Shown here: piece after piece, positions 36,098 through 47,026 of the stretch
Position numbering within the stretch: the first letter of the stretch is position 1
Layout of the letters: the number at the start of each line of letters is the position of its first letter
Assembly (NCBI GenBank): GCA_033439265.1
Contig: JAVTVX010000009.1
Span: forward strand, 5,693,609 to 5,757,608
DNA length: 64,000 nucleotides
Direction of reading: 5' to 3'
Origin: Dillenia suffruticosa
Lineage: Eukaryota; Streptophyta; Magnoliopsida; Dilleniales; Dilleniaceae
Program-made: the position numbers and the translations under genes
The notes under the pieces: model-generated
Seen by the model: the letters and a program-made list of their open reading frames with translations, nothing else
Told to the model about the DNA's origin: nothing
The model's database searches: none

Positions 36098-37147
36098 GTG
36101 GAATCGTTGACAGATTCAACGAAGGTTCCCATTCTCAAAACCCTAAAAAATGAGCTAGAAATGAGTCCAAAAGAACCCAAAAATGTTACAATGAGAAATT
36201 CTCTTACCTTCCCAAAGATGGCTGATGGCGCGGCATCTATGATTATTACCAGTATGAAGGCTTTTTGGTACTACCCAAACTACCTTGAAGGTCTCATATC
36301 AGCTAAGCAGCACTTGGTTGCACGGCCTACTGATATAATCCTAAGCAGTGCCCCAAAATGCGGCACCACATGGCTTAAGGCCTTGACTTTCGCCATTGTG
36401 ACCCGCTCTAAAATTCAATAGTTCAAATAGCCCTTTACACACAACATTATCACGTCGCTGTGTGCCCTTCTTGGAGGGGGACAGATCACTTCAATCTCCA
36501 GGCACTTGATGTTATCACTTCCGCTTTTGGCTACTCACTTCCCTTTTGATTCCTTGCCAAAATCAATTCTATCCCCTTCTTGTAAAATTGTCAACATATG
36601 CAGGGAACCAAAGGGTGTATTTATGTCTCTATGGTACTTCATTCGAAACCATACACACAAGGACAAGGCATGTCTTGAAATGGAAGAGGCATTTGAGCTT
36701 TTCTGCCATCGAGTTTCTGTTTCCGGACCCTATTGTGACTATGTTTTGAGCTATTGGAGAGCAAGCTTGGAGTCACCTCAGGGAATTCTATTTTTGAAAT
36801 ATGAAGACATAAAGAGAGACACTTCGTATGTGAAGAAACTAGCTGAATTCATGGATTATCCTTTTTCCTCTGATGAAGAAAAGGAAGGTGCCATCCAAGG
36901 TATTGTAAATCTTTGTAGTTTTGAGAGTATAAGCAACTTTGAAGTGAATAAGTTTGGGAAACATGCTGCAAGCGGCTCAACCAAGATGGTGGAAAACAAC
37001 ATATTGTATAGAAGAGGAGAGATTGGTGATTGGAAAGGTTATTTGACACCAAAAATGGCAGAGTGCATTGACAGGATAACTGAGCAAAAATTTGGACAAT
37101 GTGGCTTGGAATTTGGTGTTGCAACAGAGAATTCAGAGGGAATTTAA
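36098..37147 (+). pseudogene. Sulfotransferase pseudogene SOT2
   Basis: A nearly full-length plant SOT. Recognisable parts are the phosphosulfate loop PKCGTTWLKAL (about 36351-36383), the catalytic-His block LLATHF, the 3'-phosphate site ICREPKGVFMSLW and the C-terminal RRGEIGDWKGYLTPKM. Four kinds of damage are seen. The start codon is GTG (36098) where SOT3 has ATG. The frame is shifted between about 36190 and 36255, so the QYEGFW block is misread, and then restored by an extra T. An extra base near 36412 brings TAG at 36419, and the frame returns near 36500. Asp of the usual PKDVF is Gly. The second half (36506-37147) is open. Probably lost recently; it could only make a C-terminal fragment. 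Confidence 0.88.
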
Positions 37148-37444
37148 CTGCTGCATTCCCTGCTAAATCTCTTTCAGGGATAGCACTATTAAGATGTTCA
37201 ATGAATTCCAATAGCAGTCAATATAGTTCAATGGGAAGCTTGTGTTGCAATACATTATAATTCCAATTAGATTTTAGTGTTTTAGATTTACATCCAGATT
37301 AGTAATTTGGTTTCTTATAGAGTGATACACCTCATTAGGAGGGGAAAAGAATTTATAAAAGCTGTGAAGAAGTGATGGTCCTAATTTAGCAAGAATATCC
37401 ATTCAAGAGTTGCCCTCACGGGATACAAAGACCACTCGGTGCAC

Positions 37445-37740
37445 TTAGGTTCTGTGAATGAGTTGTTGACATTCCTGAAGGATATGGGAGTTTGGATGGA
37501 CAGGGTTCACCTCGAAAAAGAGGGCCGACACAAGTTCAGCTGAATCAATCTCTAGAATAACCGGGAAGAACTGGGTGTGAAGAAGGAGAAGGAGCCCCTC
37601 AGCACATAGCTCTACAATGATAGGGTCCATCACCTCCAAATTTATCGTGAAACCATGGACCCATAAGCCAGACTCATTAGAAGCAATCCTCCAGCCCGAC
37701 CACATGAGAGTAAAGGTTCAACGAGCCATCCATATTCAAC
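37445..37740 (-). pseudogene. RNase H-like (RVT_3) relic, LINE or host origin
   Basis: On the minus strand, a word MDGSLN (about 37728) is followed, in another frame, by GLWVHGFTINL and by an Ala-Glu then ILEIDS block and a closing HILQECQQL. These are, in order, the beta-strand, the hairpin and the catalytic Glu/Asp parts of plant RVT_3 RNase H domains, as found at the end of many plant LINEs. There is at least one frameshift and no neighbouring reverse transcriptase, so it is an isolated scrap. Confidence 0.5.
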
Positions 37741-38959
37741 CTGTAGAAACTAGGTGGACGAGGGTTCCATTGAATTTAGGTGCCTGAATCGGGAGGAAGC
37801 TGAGATCTGCCAGCCATCGCTAGCCAACCAACCTGGGTATAACTGGCTGAGGGTTACAGGCCCGATGAGAGCCCATCAACTCTTCATCAAACATCACAGA
37901 GAAACTCTTATCGAAATTCTATCATGTAAAAATGTAAAAATGTAAAAATGGGATAACAAATGAAGCCAAATACTTGGGTCTGCTTCCAACCCTAGCATAG
38001 AGTCAAGTCAAGCATGCTGGACTTCAAAGCGCAGCCCAAATGGGATGCCCAAGGCAGAGCCTGGTCTAAAGATCAACAGGGTTTTCACCGTTTTTTTTTT
38101 CACCTATCCATACTTCACCTAACTATTTCGGTCCAAGTATTGTAAGATTCATTAAAAAATTGACTCTCCCAAATCATTTTTCTTCATTTGTAGTGTTCGA
38201 ATTTGAGACCTTTGCTTTGATTGAGAAGAGAGAGTGTCAGATCACGCAATTCAAAAAATTCAGCTCAAGTGACACCAATCCTCCTCCCCCTTTGTAATAG
38301 GCTCAAGTTCAAGTTTTACTATGAACCAAAAAAAAAATAAAAAGAGTTTGATCTGTGGTTTTCACTTTATGCAGCACAAATTCCAATCCTCTCACAAATC
38401 ATTTACCTCATGTAAAAATTTGTATTCTCAAAGCTTTGCTTGCAAGAACTAATATGTATGCTACTGATGTAATGACAATATTGTACAACCGAGTAACCTG
38501 ATTGTCAAATTGCTAGGTTTAGTTGAGAAGAGAATATATACTTTTTTAGTTGTTTATCACATCACATCTTGCGAGGCATCTTCTTCTAATGGAGAAGGGC
38601 TTGCATCAAATTTTCAGACCATTTATTGAATTTGCAATAAAAGGTTTTTTGGCTTGCTCTAAACCCAATAGAGTTCAATGTTTTTTTTTCTCGATTTTAA
38701 GAAGAGATTTCTCGACTTTATATGGGCCGTGTTGTGATATTCTCTACACAATCCACACCTAATCTCCTAACACAAGAATTAAAGAATATATCAATCCTGT
38801 TTTGCATTCTACTGTATCTTTAGGAAAATAAGTTACATATTCACCTTTTATAAGTTCCATGATTCTATACAGTGCATTGCACGGCGTTGCAACCGCGAGA
38901 TATTGTTTGCATAATGTACTCTTAGTCTCCTATGGCAAGATTCAACGAACACATGAAAA

Positions 38960-38962
38960 TAC
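38960..38962. repeat. Left target-site duplication of CACTA-2 (TAC)
   Basis: TAC before the terminus equals TAC after it (46641-46643). Confidence 0.8.
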
Positions 38963-41900
38963 CACTACAAAAAAACAAGGTTTTAGTGACCGAATTTAGT
39001 GACAAATATTATTTATCGCAAAACTCCAACGAAATTAGCAACAAAATATGTATTTGCCGCAAATTTTCAACAAATTCTACAACAAAAATAAATTTGTCGC
39101 TAAAATAGCCACAAATAAATATTTGTCGCAAAATTGGTGCCAGAATAGTGACGAACAATAATTTGTTAGAAATTCATCCCAAATTAGTAACAAAAAAAAT
39201 ATTCGTCGCTAAATCTGCAACAAAAAAGAAAGTTCGTCGCTAGTTTAGCGACAAAACATAATTTTGTCGCTAAATTTGAGACCAAAAATTAATTCGATGC
39301 TAAATTAGCAACAATATGTTTTTGTCACAAAATTTGTCGCTAATTTGCAACAAAAAAAATTTCTTCGTCGCTAAATGTGCAACAAAAATTAGAATTCGTT
39401 GCTAATAGTGCGACAAAAAACAATGATCGGCATATTTGTTGCTAAATAGCAACAAATACACTTTTCGTTGCAAAATTTTTAAAAGTTGTCGCTAAATTTG
39501 TTGCTGATTGACTACAATCGAGTTATTGTTGCTAAATTCATCGCTAATATATTTAATTCTCTTCTTCCTATTATAAATCAATTGCTCCTTCACTTACTTA
39601 TGTAACTTTTTCAAATTGTTCCAATTTTTTAACATTTTTAAAATAATGAAATCAATTTTTGATACATAATGAATGAGTATTATCTTGTCATAATAACTTT
39701 TCATAATAATAATGCTTATTTATTTGTCATTTTATATAAAAAATTGTAATTAAGTACTATTGTTTGCGGTAGTAAATTTTATCGATATAAACAAATGAAT
39801 TTAATAATGACCGACATTGAAGGCATTACACATTTATCAATATGTAAAGAATGTTAAGTATAATTAATAAGTTAAAAATATCTATATCTATAATTTTGTT
39901 ATTTAATGTTATTAATTTAGTAATTAATAATTTGTATCTCATTTAGCAGTTTAACAGAGGAAATTAAAGTGTTTCAGTTAAATTTGTGAAAAAATTTAAA
40001 ATTTCGTCACAAACATTGTCGCAGATTTCCAACAAAAATACTTTTTCGTCGCTGAATTACCGACCAACCAAAATTTATCGGCGCCAATTTTGCGACCAAA
40101 AACAATATTTGTCGCACATTTCCGACCAATAATCAAGTTCGTCGCTAAATTTTGCGAAGAGAAACGAGTTTGTCGCAAAAATTGACTGCAGAAATTAGAG
40201 TCCATGGTGGAATCGACGACAAATGAATAATTCGTTGCTGAAATCAGTGACGAATCACGAATTTGTTAAGGATTTTAGCGAGGAATAACCAGTTCGTCGC
40301 TAATATCAACGACGAAACATGTATTCGTTGCTGATTTCAGCAACAAATTCATAGTTCGTCGCTGAATTCAGTGACAAATCAAAAATTGGTCGCGGATTTC
40401 AGCGACGAACATTTGTTTCCTCGCTGATATTTACGAAGAAACGGGGTTCGTCGTTGATTTCTGCGACGAACCAAGGGTTCATCGCTGAATTTTAAAACAA
40501 ATTTTTTCATTTTATGCAATTTTAGTGACCAAAAAATTTTTGTCGCAGATTTCAACGACAAATACCAAATTTGTCGTTGATTTCAGCGACAAAAACAAAT
40601 TTTGTCGCTGATTTTAGCGACGAAAGTCTATTTGTTGCTGATTTCGTCGCTGAATTTTTAAAACCAATTCTTCGTTTTGCAATTTTAGCAGAAAAAAAAT
40701 TTTGTAGCTGATTTTAGCGACAAATACCCAATTTGTCGCTGATTTCAGTGACAAAAATAAAATTTGTTGCCGAATTTTTTAAACAAATTCTTCTCTATGC
40801 AATTTTAGTGACAAAAGAATTTTGTCGCTGATTTCAGTGACAAATACCCAATTTGTCGCTGATTTAGCGATAAAAACAAATTTTATTATGGATTTCAGCG
40901 ACAAAAACAAAATTCGTCGCTGATTTCAGCGACAAAAATGAATTTTGTCACTGATTTCAGCGACAAAAAACTTAATTTGTCGCTGATTTTAGCGACGAAA
41001 GTCTATTTGTTGTTGATTTCATTGCTGAATTTTTAAAACCAATTCTTCGTTTTGTAATTTTAGCGACAAAAAAAATTTTGTCACTGATTTCAGCGACAAA
41101 TACCCAATTTGTCACTGATTTCAGTGACAAAAATAAAATTTGTTGCCGAATTTTTAAAACAAATTCTTCTCTATGCAATTTTAGTGACAAAAGAATTTTG
41201 TCGCTGATTTCAGTGACAAATAGCCAATTTGTCGCTGATTTAGCGATAAAAACAAATTTTGTTGTGGATTTCAGCGACCAAAACAAAATTCGTCGCTGAT
41301 TTCAGCGACAAAAATGAATTTTGTCACTGATTTCAGCGATAAAAAACTTAATTTGTCGCTGATTTTAGCGACGAAAGTCTATTTGTTGTTGATTTCGTTG
41401 CTGAATTTTTAAAACCAATTCTTCGTTTTGTAATTTTAGCAACAAAAAAAATTTTGTCGCTGATTTCAGCGACAAATACCCAATTTGTCGCTGATTTCAG
41501 TGACAAAAATAAAATTTGTTGCCGAATTTTTAAAACAAATTCTTCTCTATACAATTTTAGTGACAAAAGAATTTTGTCGCTGATTTCAGCGATAAATACC
41601 CAATTTGTCCCTGATTTAGCGATAAAAACAAATTTTGTCGCGGATTTCAGCGACAAAAACAAAATTCATCGCTGATTTCAGCGACGAATATAAAATTCGT
41701 CGCTGATATGAGCGACAAAAGTCTCTTTGTCGCTGAATTTTTCAAAACATATTCTCGCTCTGTTCAATGTTGCGACAAAAAAAATTTTGTCACTGATTTC
41801 AGCGACAAATACTAAATTTGTTGCTGATTTAGCGACAAATACCAAATTTATCGCTGATTTAGCGACAAATATAAAATTTGTCGCTGATTTCAGCAACAAA

Positions 41901-42010
41901 TTACAAATTTGTCGCTGATTTCAGCAACAAAACTGAAATTTGTCGCTAATTTTAACAATGAAAGTTTATTTTTCGTTGAATTCGTCGCTGAATTTTCTAA
42001 AACAAAATTC
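38963..42010. repeat. Left subterminal array of CACTA-2 (3 kb)
   Basis: Dense short repeats of the form (A/G)CGACAAAAA and TTTTGTCGCTGATTTCAG fill 38975-39550 and 39985-42010, with a 430-base AT-rich gap between them. In the second part most units are joined as a near-palindrome around GATTTCAGCGACAAA. Long open frames on both strands here are repeat artefacts. Confidence 0.88.
40621..41715. repeat. Higher-order tandem repeat of about 375 bases
   Basis: The marker CGAAAGTCTATTTGTTG stands at 40621, 40996 and 41372, that is 375 and 376 bases apart, and the DNA between follows the same order of units each time. A changed fourth marker (CAAAAGTCTCTTTGTCG) is at 41716, 344 bases on. The short subterminal units have thus been amplified as a larger block. 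Confidence 0.85.
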
Positions 42011-42014
42011 TTCA

Positions 42015-42200
42015 TTCTGTGCACAATGTTCCCCACGCCTCTCCCTCTCTTCCCCACAGTGCCTCTGCATCGCAGCGCCTCCCTCCTCCGAGATCCGGCC
42101 GCAATGGCCGGATCTGGGGAGGGGCCGGTTTCCCCTCCCTGATCCGGTAGTAGCGCCGCCAGATCTGGGTAGGGGAGCGTCTCCCCGTCCCCCGGCGGCA
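42015..42200. repeat. GC-rich block with a perfect hairpin in CACTA-2
   Basis: A 185-base GC-rich patch between repeat array and AT-rich DNA. AGATCCGGCC at 42091 pairs perfectly with GGCCGGATCT at 42106-42115 over a 5-base loop. The words differ from those of the CACTA-1 islands, but its place inside the left arm is similar. Confidence 0.6.
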
Positions 42201-42790
42201 TTTTTTTTATTATACACTTATTTTTTATTAGAAATTATATATTATATAATTAAATTTATATATTATTTATTATAATATATTATATGTTATAATTTTAATA
42301 ATATTATAACATTATATATTATAATTTTGACATATGTAATTTAATATATTGTATATATTATGATGTATTATATATTATAGTTTAAACATTATAACATATA
42401 TGTTAATTTTTAGTTTTTATATATAATTCTATATGTTATATATATTATAATATATTATATATTATAATTTTAACATTATATCATATATTATAACATATTA
42501 TATATTATAATTTTATAATTTTATGTATTATATATATTTTAACTTATTATATATATTATATATTATAATTACGGTAATTATAACATAATTATAATTATAT
42601 AATTTTATATAATGTTTTATGATATATATGTAATAATATATAATATATATAATGCAGAATTTTAAATGGATAATGTTCTCTATATATTTAAAAATTTATA
42701 ATACATATAATGCTATATATATTGTTAATGTTATATAATATATTTTAACATTACATTAATTATAAATAACATTAATGGTTTTGTATTGCA
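42201..42790. other. AT-rich stretch in CACTA-2, nothing seen
   Basis: Almost pure A and T with many TATATTATAATTTTA repeats and no coding features. Confidence 0.6.
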
Positions 42791-42799
42791 GATGTGTTT

Positions 42800-42992
42800 A
42801 CTCTGATTAGACGTGTTGTTCAAGTAGAGGAGAGAAAAGTAGATATTGAAGCGGTTGAGATATATAAATAACATTCATGAGGCTGGCGATGAAAAATCTG
42901 ATTTTGAGACAGATTATGAAGATGAGGATGAATTTGATGTTGAAGAATCTGATAATGAGAAAATGATGACTTTGATTTTTGATTGTCGGTAA
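42800..42992 (+). pseudogene. Remaining acidic C-terminal end of TNP2 in CACTA-2
   Basis: The bases at 42890-42990 read KSDFETDYEDEDEF and on, in the style of the acidic C-terminus of the TNP2 gene in CACTA-1 (ESDFHTEDEDEDED near 31020). The following intergenic sequence (about 43170-43250) also matches that after TNP2 in CACTA-1. The rest of TNP2 is deleted, which places the deletion breakpoint between the GC-rich/AT-rich block and about 42800. Confidence 0.6.
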
Positions 42993-43599
42993 GTGTTGTT
43001 TTTTTAAGATTTATTATAATTGTCTAACATCAGATTAAATTTTATTTAACTATTTGAATGTGAAAATACATTTAGATTTGTATATTTCGTTTCTCAATTT
43101 GTATGTTATATTTAGTGTCTCATGTTTCATTTTCGAAATATTATTTGCTAGTACGCTGTATTTTTTGTATAGATCATTTCGGACGACAATTTAAATATGG
43201 TATGTTTCTTCATATACTCTATTATATTTTTTATAAACATGCAATTTTCATTGCTTGCAAGACCAAACTCTTGTGACAGTATCAACGTGGAGGGCATAGA
43301 CAATCTTTTGATGCAAGACCAAACTCTTCAGCATCACCGTCCGCTTCAGCTGCACCTTCCCATTCCTCTTCGCCTTGTACTGATGCACCTTCACCATCTC
43401 CTTCAGTTGCACCTTTGGTTGTATGTTCAATGCAAGATTCACACGTTGAGGGGGAAGATACGTAAGAGGTGATATCCCCTTGCGGAGATTCGTAAGTAGT
43501 AAATTTTGAAATATTATCACAAAAGTTTTTTTTATTTATATAGCTGATGAGTTTATTTAACTATTTTTTTTATTAACCATTTTTTTTGTTTCTAATTTT

Positions 43600-44432
43600 A
43601 TGATAAATTCACAAATTCTGTGTGTGTTATTCATGAGCTAAATAAAATCATTAACAACCATTGGGGAGGAGCATCGATGTCTTACACAAGTACTCCAGAT
43701 GATATCAAAGAGTTATGTGGAGAGAATTCAAGATAAATTAGGTCTCTAAGTTTAAATATAAAAATAAGTGTATAATTTAAATATAACTAATTGTATTTTT
43801 ATTTATTGCAGTGAAAGTTCAATTGGGATGAGACTAAAGAGCTTGAAATAAGAAGAATTTTTAAGAAAAAATACGGTCATCACATCCGAGGTGTACTAAA
43901 TCATACAAAAACGAATCGAAAGAAGCCACACTACATCACTGAAGAAAATTGGCTCAAAATTTTAAACTTCTGGGATTCCGATGAGAGCCGACGGAGGAGT
44001 GAGTAGAATAAAAAAAATCGATCTTATAATTCTGGGGAATCATCTACTACTTATGTAGGAGGCTCAATCAATATTGATGAGGATAGAAATAAAATGGTAA
44101 TTTCGTTAAATTACTATTTTTTTGAATTTAATTCATTTATTTTTTTATTATTTCATCTAACAGTGTTTTTTCTTTAAGCCAAGGAAATGGGATCCCCGCC
44201 ATCATTTATAGAGACTTTCGTATGGACTTTTCAAAAAAAAGACAAAACCTGGAGTGGGGAGAGAGCTAAATCGGTTATGGTATGTAATTTCAAAATTTTA
44301 AATTGTTTTATAGACACTTTGCAATAAAAATTTTAACATATTATACTGAATCTATCATAACAATGTTAGAAGAAGAATTTATTAGATTTGTCTATTCCAA
44401 AATTTTTTTCACTATTTAAATTGAATTTTTCA

Positions 44433-44472
<40 letters not shown>

Positions 44473-45459
44473 CATTATTAATTAAAATTAGAGAATACAT
44501 AATATCAATTTTGTTACGTCATTTCCAAATGGTTGGTTCATTATGTTACGTACTAGTATAATTTTTCCTTTATTCGATCTGTTATAGTTTCAAACTCCTA
44601 ATAGTAGTTGAATTTTAATTTCAATTACAACACTCCTCATTATCTAAATATCATTCTAATGGATTAAGCAACTAAATACATAAATATAAGTATGTTTAAT
44701 TTCAATTCTATAAGTTTATTAAATTTGTAATATTTGATTCACATATTAATTTTTGTGTCTTATTGTTTACTGTCAATCGCTTAATGAGTAATACAATTTT
44801 GTATTTTAATTTTCTTTATTGGATATTTTATTACATTGTTAAACTGTTAATTGATACTTGTATTTCTTTTGTTGGATATTTCATTATATTGTTATTTTAA
44901 TTTTCTTCTAATTTCTCTTATGACAATGCAGGAGAAATATGATTAGTTTGTACTAAAAAATTCCAGTGGTAGTGATGATACTGCTACGTCTGAGTCATCT
45001 GTTAATAATAATGCTTTGTGGCTAGAGGCTACTGGTGGAGCGAAGCAGGGAAGAGTATTTGGGATTGGCTCGTTGAGCAAGACTTGCAGAATCAGTGGTC
45101 TATCTTCTTCCACCCAGACACCAGTAAGAACAGAATTAATGCAATTGAACCAAGAGCTGAGCCACATGAAGGAGCAGTTAGCATAAAAAGACAATGAACT
45201 TCAAGCCATGCGTGTAAAACTTGGGCGAAGAGACAATGAATTTGAAGAGTTTCATGCACAACAGAGGCTTATAATGCAGCATCTTTAGTTAGTCTCCGCT
45301 TCAAGTTCGATTCCCCCTTTTCAATCTCCTCCAAATGATGGTGATGATGATTATGACATATTTAGTGATGATCACGGTGACGGTGACGGTGACAGTGACG
45401 GTGACAGTGAAGGTGACAGTGACGGTGACGGTGACAGTGATGGTGATAATGTTTCTTGA
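43600..45459 (+). pseudogene. TNP1/Transposase_24-like gene relic in CACTA-2
   Basis: Exon matches to the CACTA-1 copy: 43625-43735 (NNHWGGASMSYTST), 43812-44096 (RRIFKKKYGHHIRG; KKPHYITEENWLKIL), about 44179-44280 (PSFIETF; TWSGERAK) and 44933-45459 (LWLEATGGAKQGRVFGIGS, then a coiled coil). The last exon ends in an acidic Asp-Gly-Asp-Ser tail coded by a GTGACG-type hexanucleotide repeat (45370-45445). In-frame stops are TAG at about 44004, TAG near 44943, TAA near 45184 and TAG near 45286. The intron before the last exon is about 650 bases. Confidence 0.75.
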
Positions 45460-45779
45460 AACAGTTTTTATTTCATACTTATATTTAATTAGACTTGTTA
45501 TTATTACTTGGTTCATACTGCTAAATATTTGATATTCTGTTACTTATTTATTATCGTTTATTATTATTTCATGACGATGGTAATGCTTTTATAATTATTA
45601 TTTGATTGATACTATTAGATGGTTAGTTGTTTGGATGATTAGAGACCGGATAAATTTCATATTATTGGGTGTTGGATGGTACCCTAGATGGTTTGTTGAT
45701 GATGATGTTGGCGGTTTAGTTCATAAACTGGTCGGCTGAGACTATTAGGGAGGAATATGATATATAGGGAAAATTGGTG
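45460..45779. other. CACTA-2, stretch after the TNP1-like relic
   Basis: About 320 bases of AT-rich DNA without features, probably the 3' untranslated part of the TNP1-like gene. Confidence 0.5.
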
Positions 45780-46640
45780 CGAAAAAAAAACAAACCAAAA
45801 TTTTTTGTCGCAAATTTTCCAGATTCGTCGCAAAATTCGTCGTTGATTCTGATATTCATCGCAAAATTTATTGCTAAATTTTTTACACTTCGTCGCAAAA
45901 TTCGTCGCCAATTTTGCCGCAAATTAGTGACAAATAAATATTCTTCGCACTTCTACGACGAATATAATTTGTCGCAAATTCCGACGAAATTATTTTTCGT
46001 CGCAAAATTTGTTGCAAATATTAGCAACAAAAAAATTTTTGTTGAAAATTTGCAACGAAAAAATTTGTCGCCAATTTTGCGACAAATAATTTTTCGTCGC
46101 TAATTTGTGACAGATAATATTCATCGCAAAACTGGTCACAAAATTGCAACAAAAATATTTTTTATGCTAATTTTTTCGACAAATTTTGCGATGCATACAT
46201 TTTCAACAGATCTTTTTCGTCGCAAAATTTGTCGAAAAATTGCAACAAAAAAGTTTTGGTTGCTAATTTTTACGACAAATTTTTTGCGATGAATAGATTT
46301 GCAACAGATATTTTTCGTCGCAAAATATGTTGGAAAGTTGAAACAAAAAAGTTTTGGTTGCTAATTTTTGTGACAAATATATTTGCAACAGATATTTTTT
46401 GTCGCAAAATGTGTCGGAAAGTTGCAACAAAAAAGTTTTGGTTGCTAATTTTTGCGACGAAATAATATCTGTCGCTAATTTGTGACAAATATGATATTTT
46501 TTGTCGCAAAGATTTGCGACGAGTTATTAGCGACGAATTAATTTTTTGTTGAAAAATTTGTCGTAAATTTATTTAGTGACGAATTTTTCCTAAATTTTTG
46601 TCACAAAATTCATCGCAAAAATCCTTTTTTTTTTGTAGTG
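45780..46640. repeat. Right subterminal array and terminus of CACTA-2
   Basis: Dense TTCGTCGCAAAATT and TTGCGACAAAT words. Units of about 90 bases containing GTTGCAACAAAAAAGTTTTG recur near 46235, 46330 and 46420. The array ends in the inverted terminus at 46640. Confidence 0.85.
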
Positions 46641-46643
46641 TAC
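46641..46643. repeat. Right target-site duplication of CACTA-2 (TAC)
   Basis: It matches TAC at 38960-38962. Confidence 0.8.
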
Positions 46644-46652
46644 AGTCACTCA

Positions 46653-46725
46653 TGCTTTGTATTTTACATTGTATGGGAAGAATAATAGGACACGTATTCA
46701 CCTTTTGGAAACTTCTATTAAAAAT
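46653..46725. repeat. Spacer motif, copy upstream of SOT3
   Basis: Reads GCTTTGTATTTTACATTG and on to ACACGTATTCACCTTTTGG and TTCTATTAAAA. Related copies are at 11087-11158, 11240-11271 plus 35753-35800 (split by CACTA-1), and 38800-38870. All four lie near SOT copies or between them. Confidence 0.55.
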
Positions 46726-46917
46726 TGTGATCCCATTCCAATCATGTAGGAGCCAACTTTCCTTTTTATGTATTCTTACCATTGAAGTCTTTGGTTATTT
46801 GTATGTGCCAAGCATGATGTCCGAAAAATATTGCATATCAAAATAAATGATTAATGAATTGATTTTCAAAATATTTTAGTTTTCATTCTTACATTTTCAT
46901 ATTTGTAATTGAGTAGT

Positions 46918-46927
46918 CTATAAATAC
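46918..46927 (+). promoter_or_regulatory. TATA box of SOT3
   Basis: CTATAAATAC lies 109 bases before the ATG of the SOT3 pseudogene, a usual plant distance when a leader of about 75 bases is allowed. The promoter seems to have outlived its gene. Confidence 0.5.
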
Positions 46928-47026
46928 TTGGTTTATATTGCTTTTCATGCTTGATCTTTCTTGCACCTATCGTACAAATTGAGACCACGTAACTCATCGG
47001 GAATTCCAAACTTTGAATCTCCATCC

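Larger units (their letters stand above)
37148..38962. other. Spacer between SOT2 and CACTA-2
   Basis: Noncoding, apart from an RNase H-like relic on the minus strand near 37445-37740. The first 100 bases are related to the DNA after SOT3 (shared GGAA(A/G)CTTGTGTT). A copy of the spacer motif (TTTTGCATTCTACTGTATC and on) lies at 38800-38870. Confidence 0.5.
38963..46640 (+). mobile_element. CACTA-2: 7.7-kb non-autonomous derivative of the same family
   Basis: Termini CACTACAAAAAAACAAGG and the inverted copy ending TTTTGTAGTG, with 3-base TAC duplications on both sides. The subterminal words GCGACAAA/TTTGTCGC are the same as in CACTA-1, but the arrays are far larger (about 3 kb left and 0.9 kb right). 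Inside are a broken TNP1-like gene and only the acidic tail of TNP2, so it arose by internal deletion from a full element. It would need proteins made elsewhere to move. It lies between SOT2 and SOT3. Confidence 0.92.

Noticed and set aside
40972-41899. Several open frames of 60-104 codons on both strands with repeated SLKSATNFVF-like or SLISATNTQF-like peptides
   Set aside because: They are translations of the CACTA-2 subterminal repeat array; both strands and several frames are open in the same way, and no protein family fits.
38975-41900. CRISPR-like regular repeats
   Set aside because: The units alternate in orientation, vary in spacing and sit inside exact CACTA ends in plant DNA.
45301-45532. 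Thr/Val repeat peptides on both strands
   Set aside because: Out-of-frame readings of the hexanucleotide repeat that codes the acidic tail of the TNP1-like relic.
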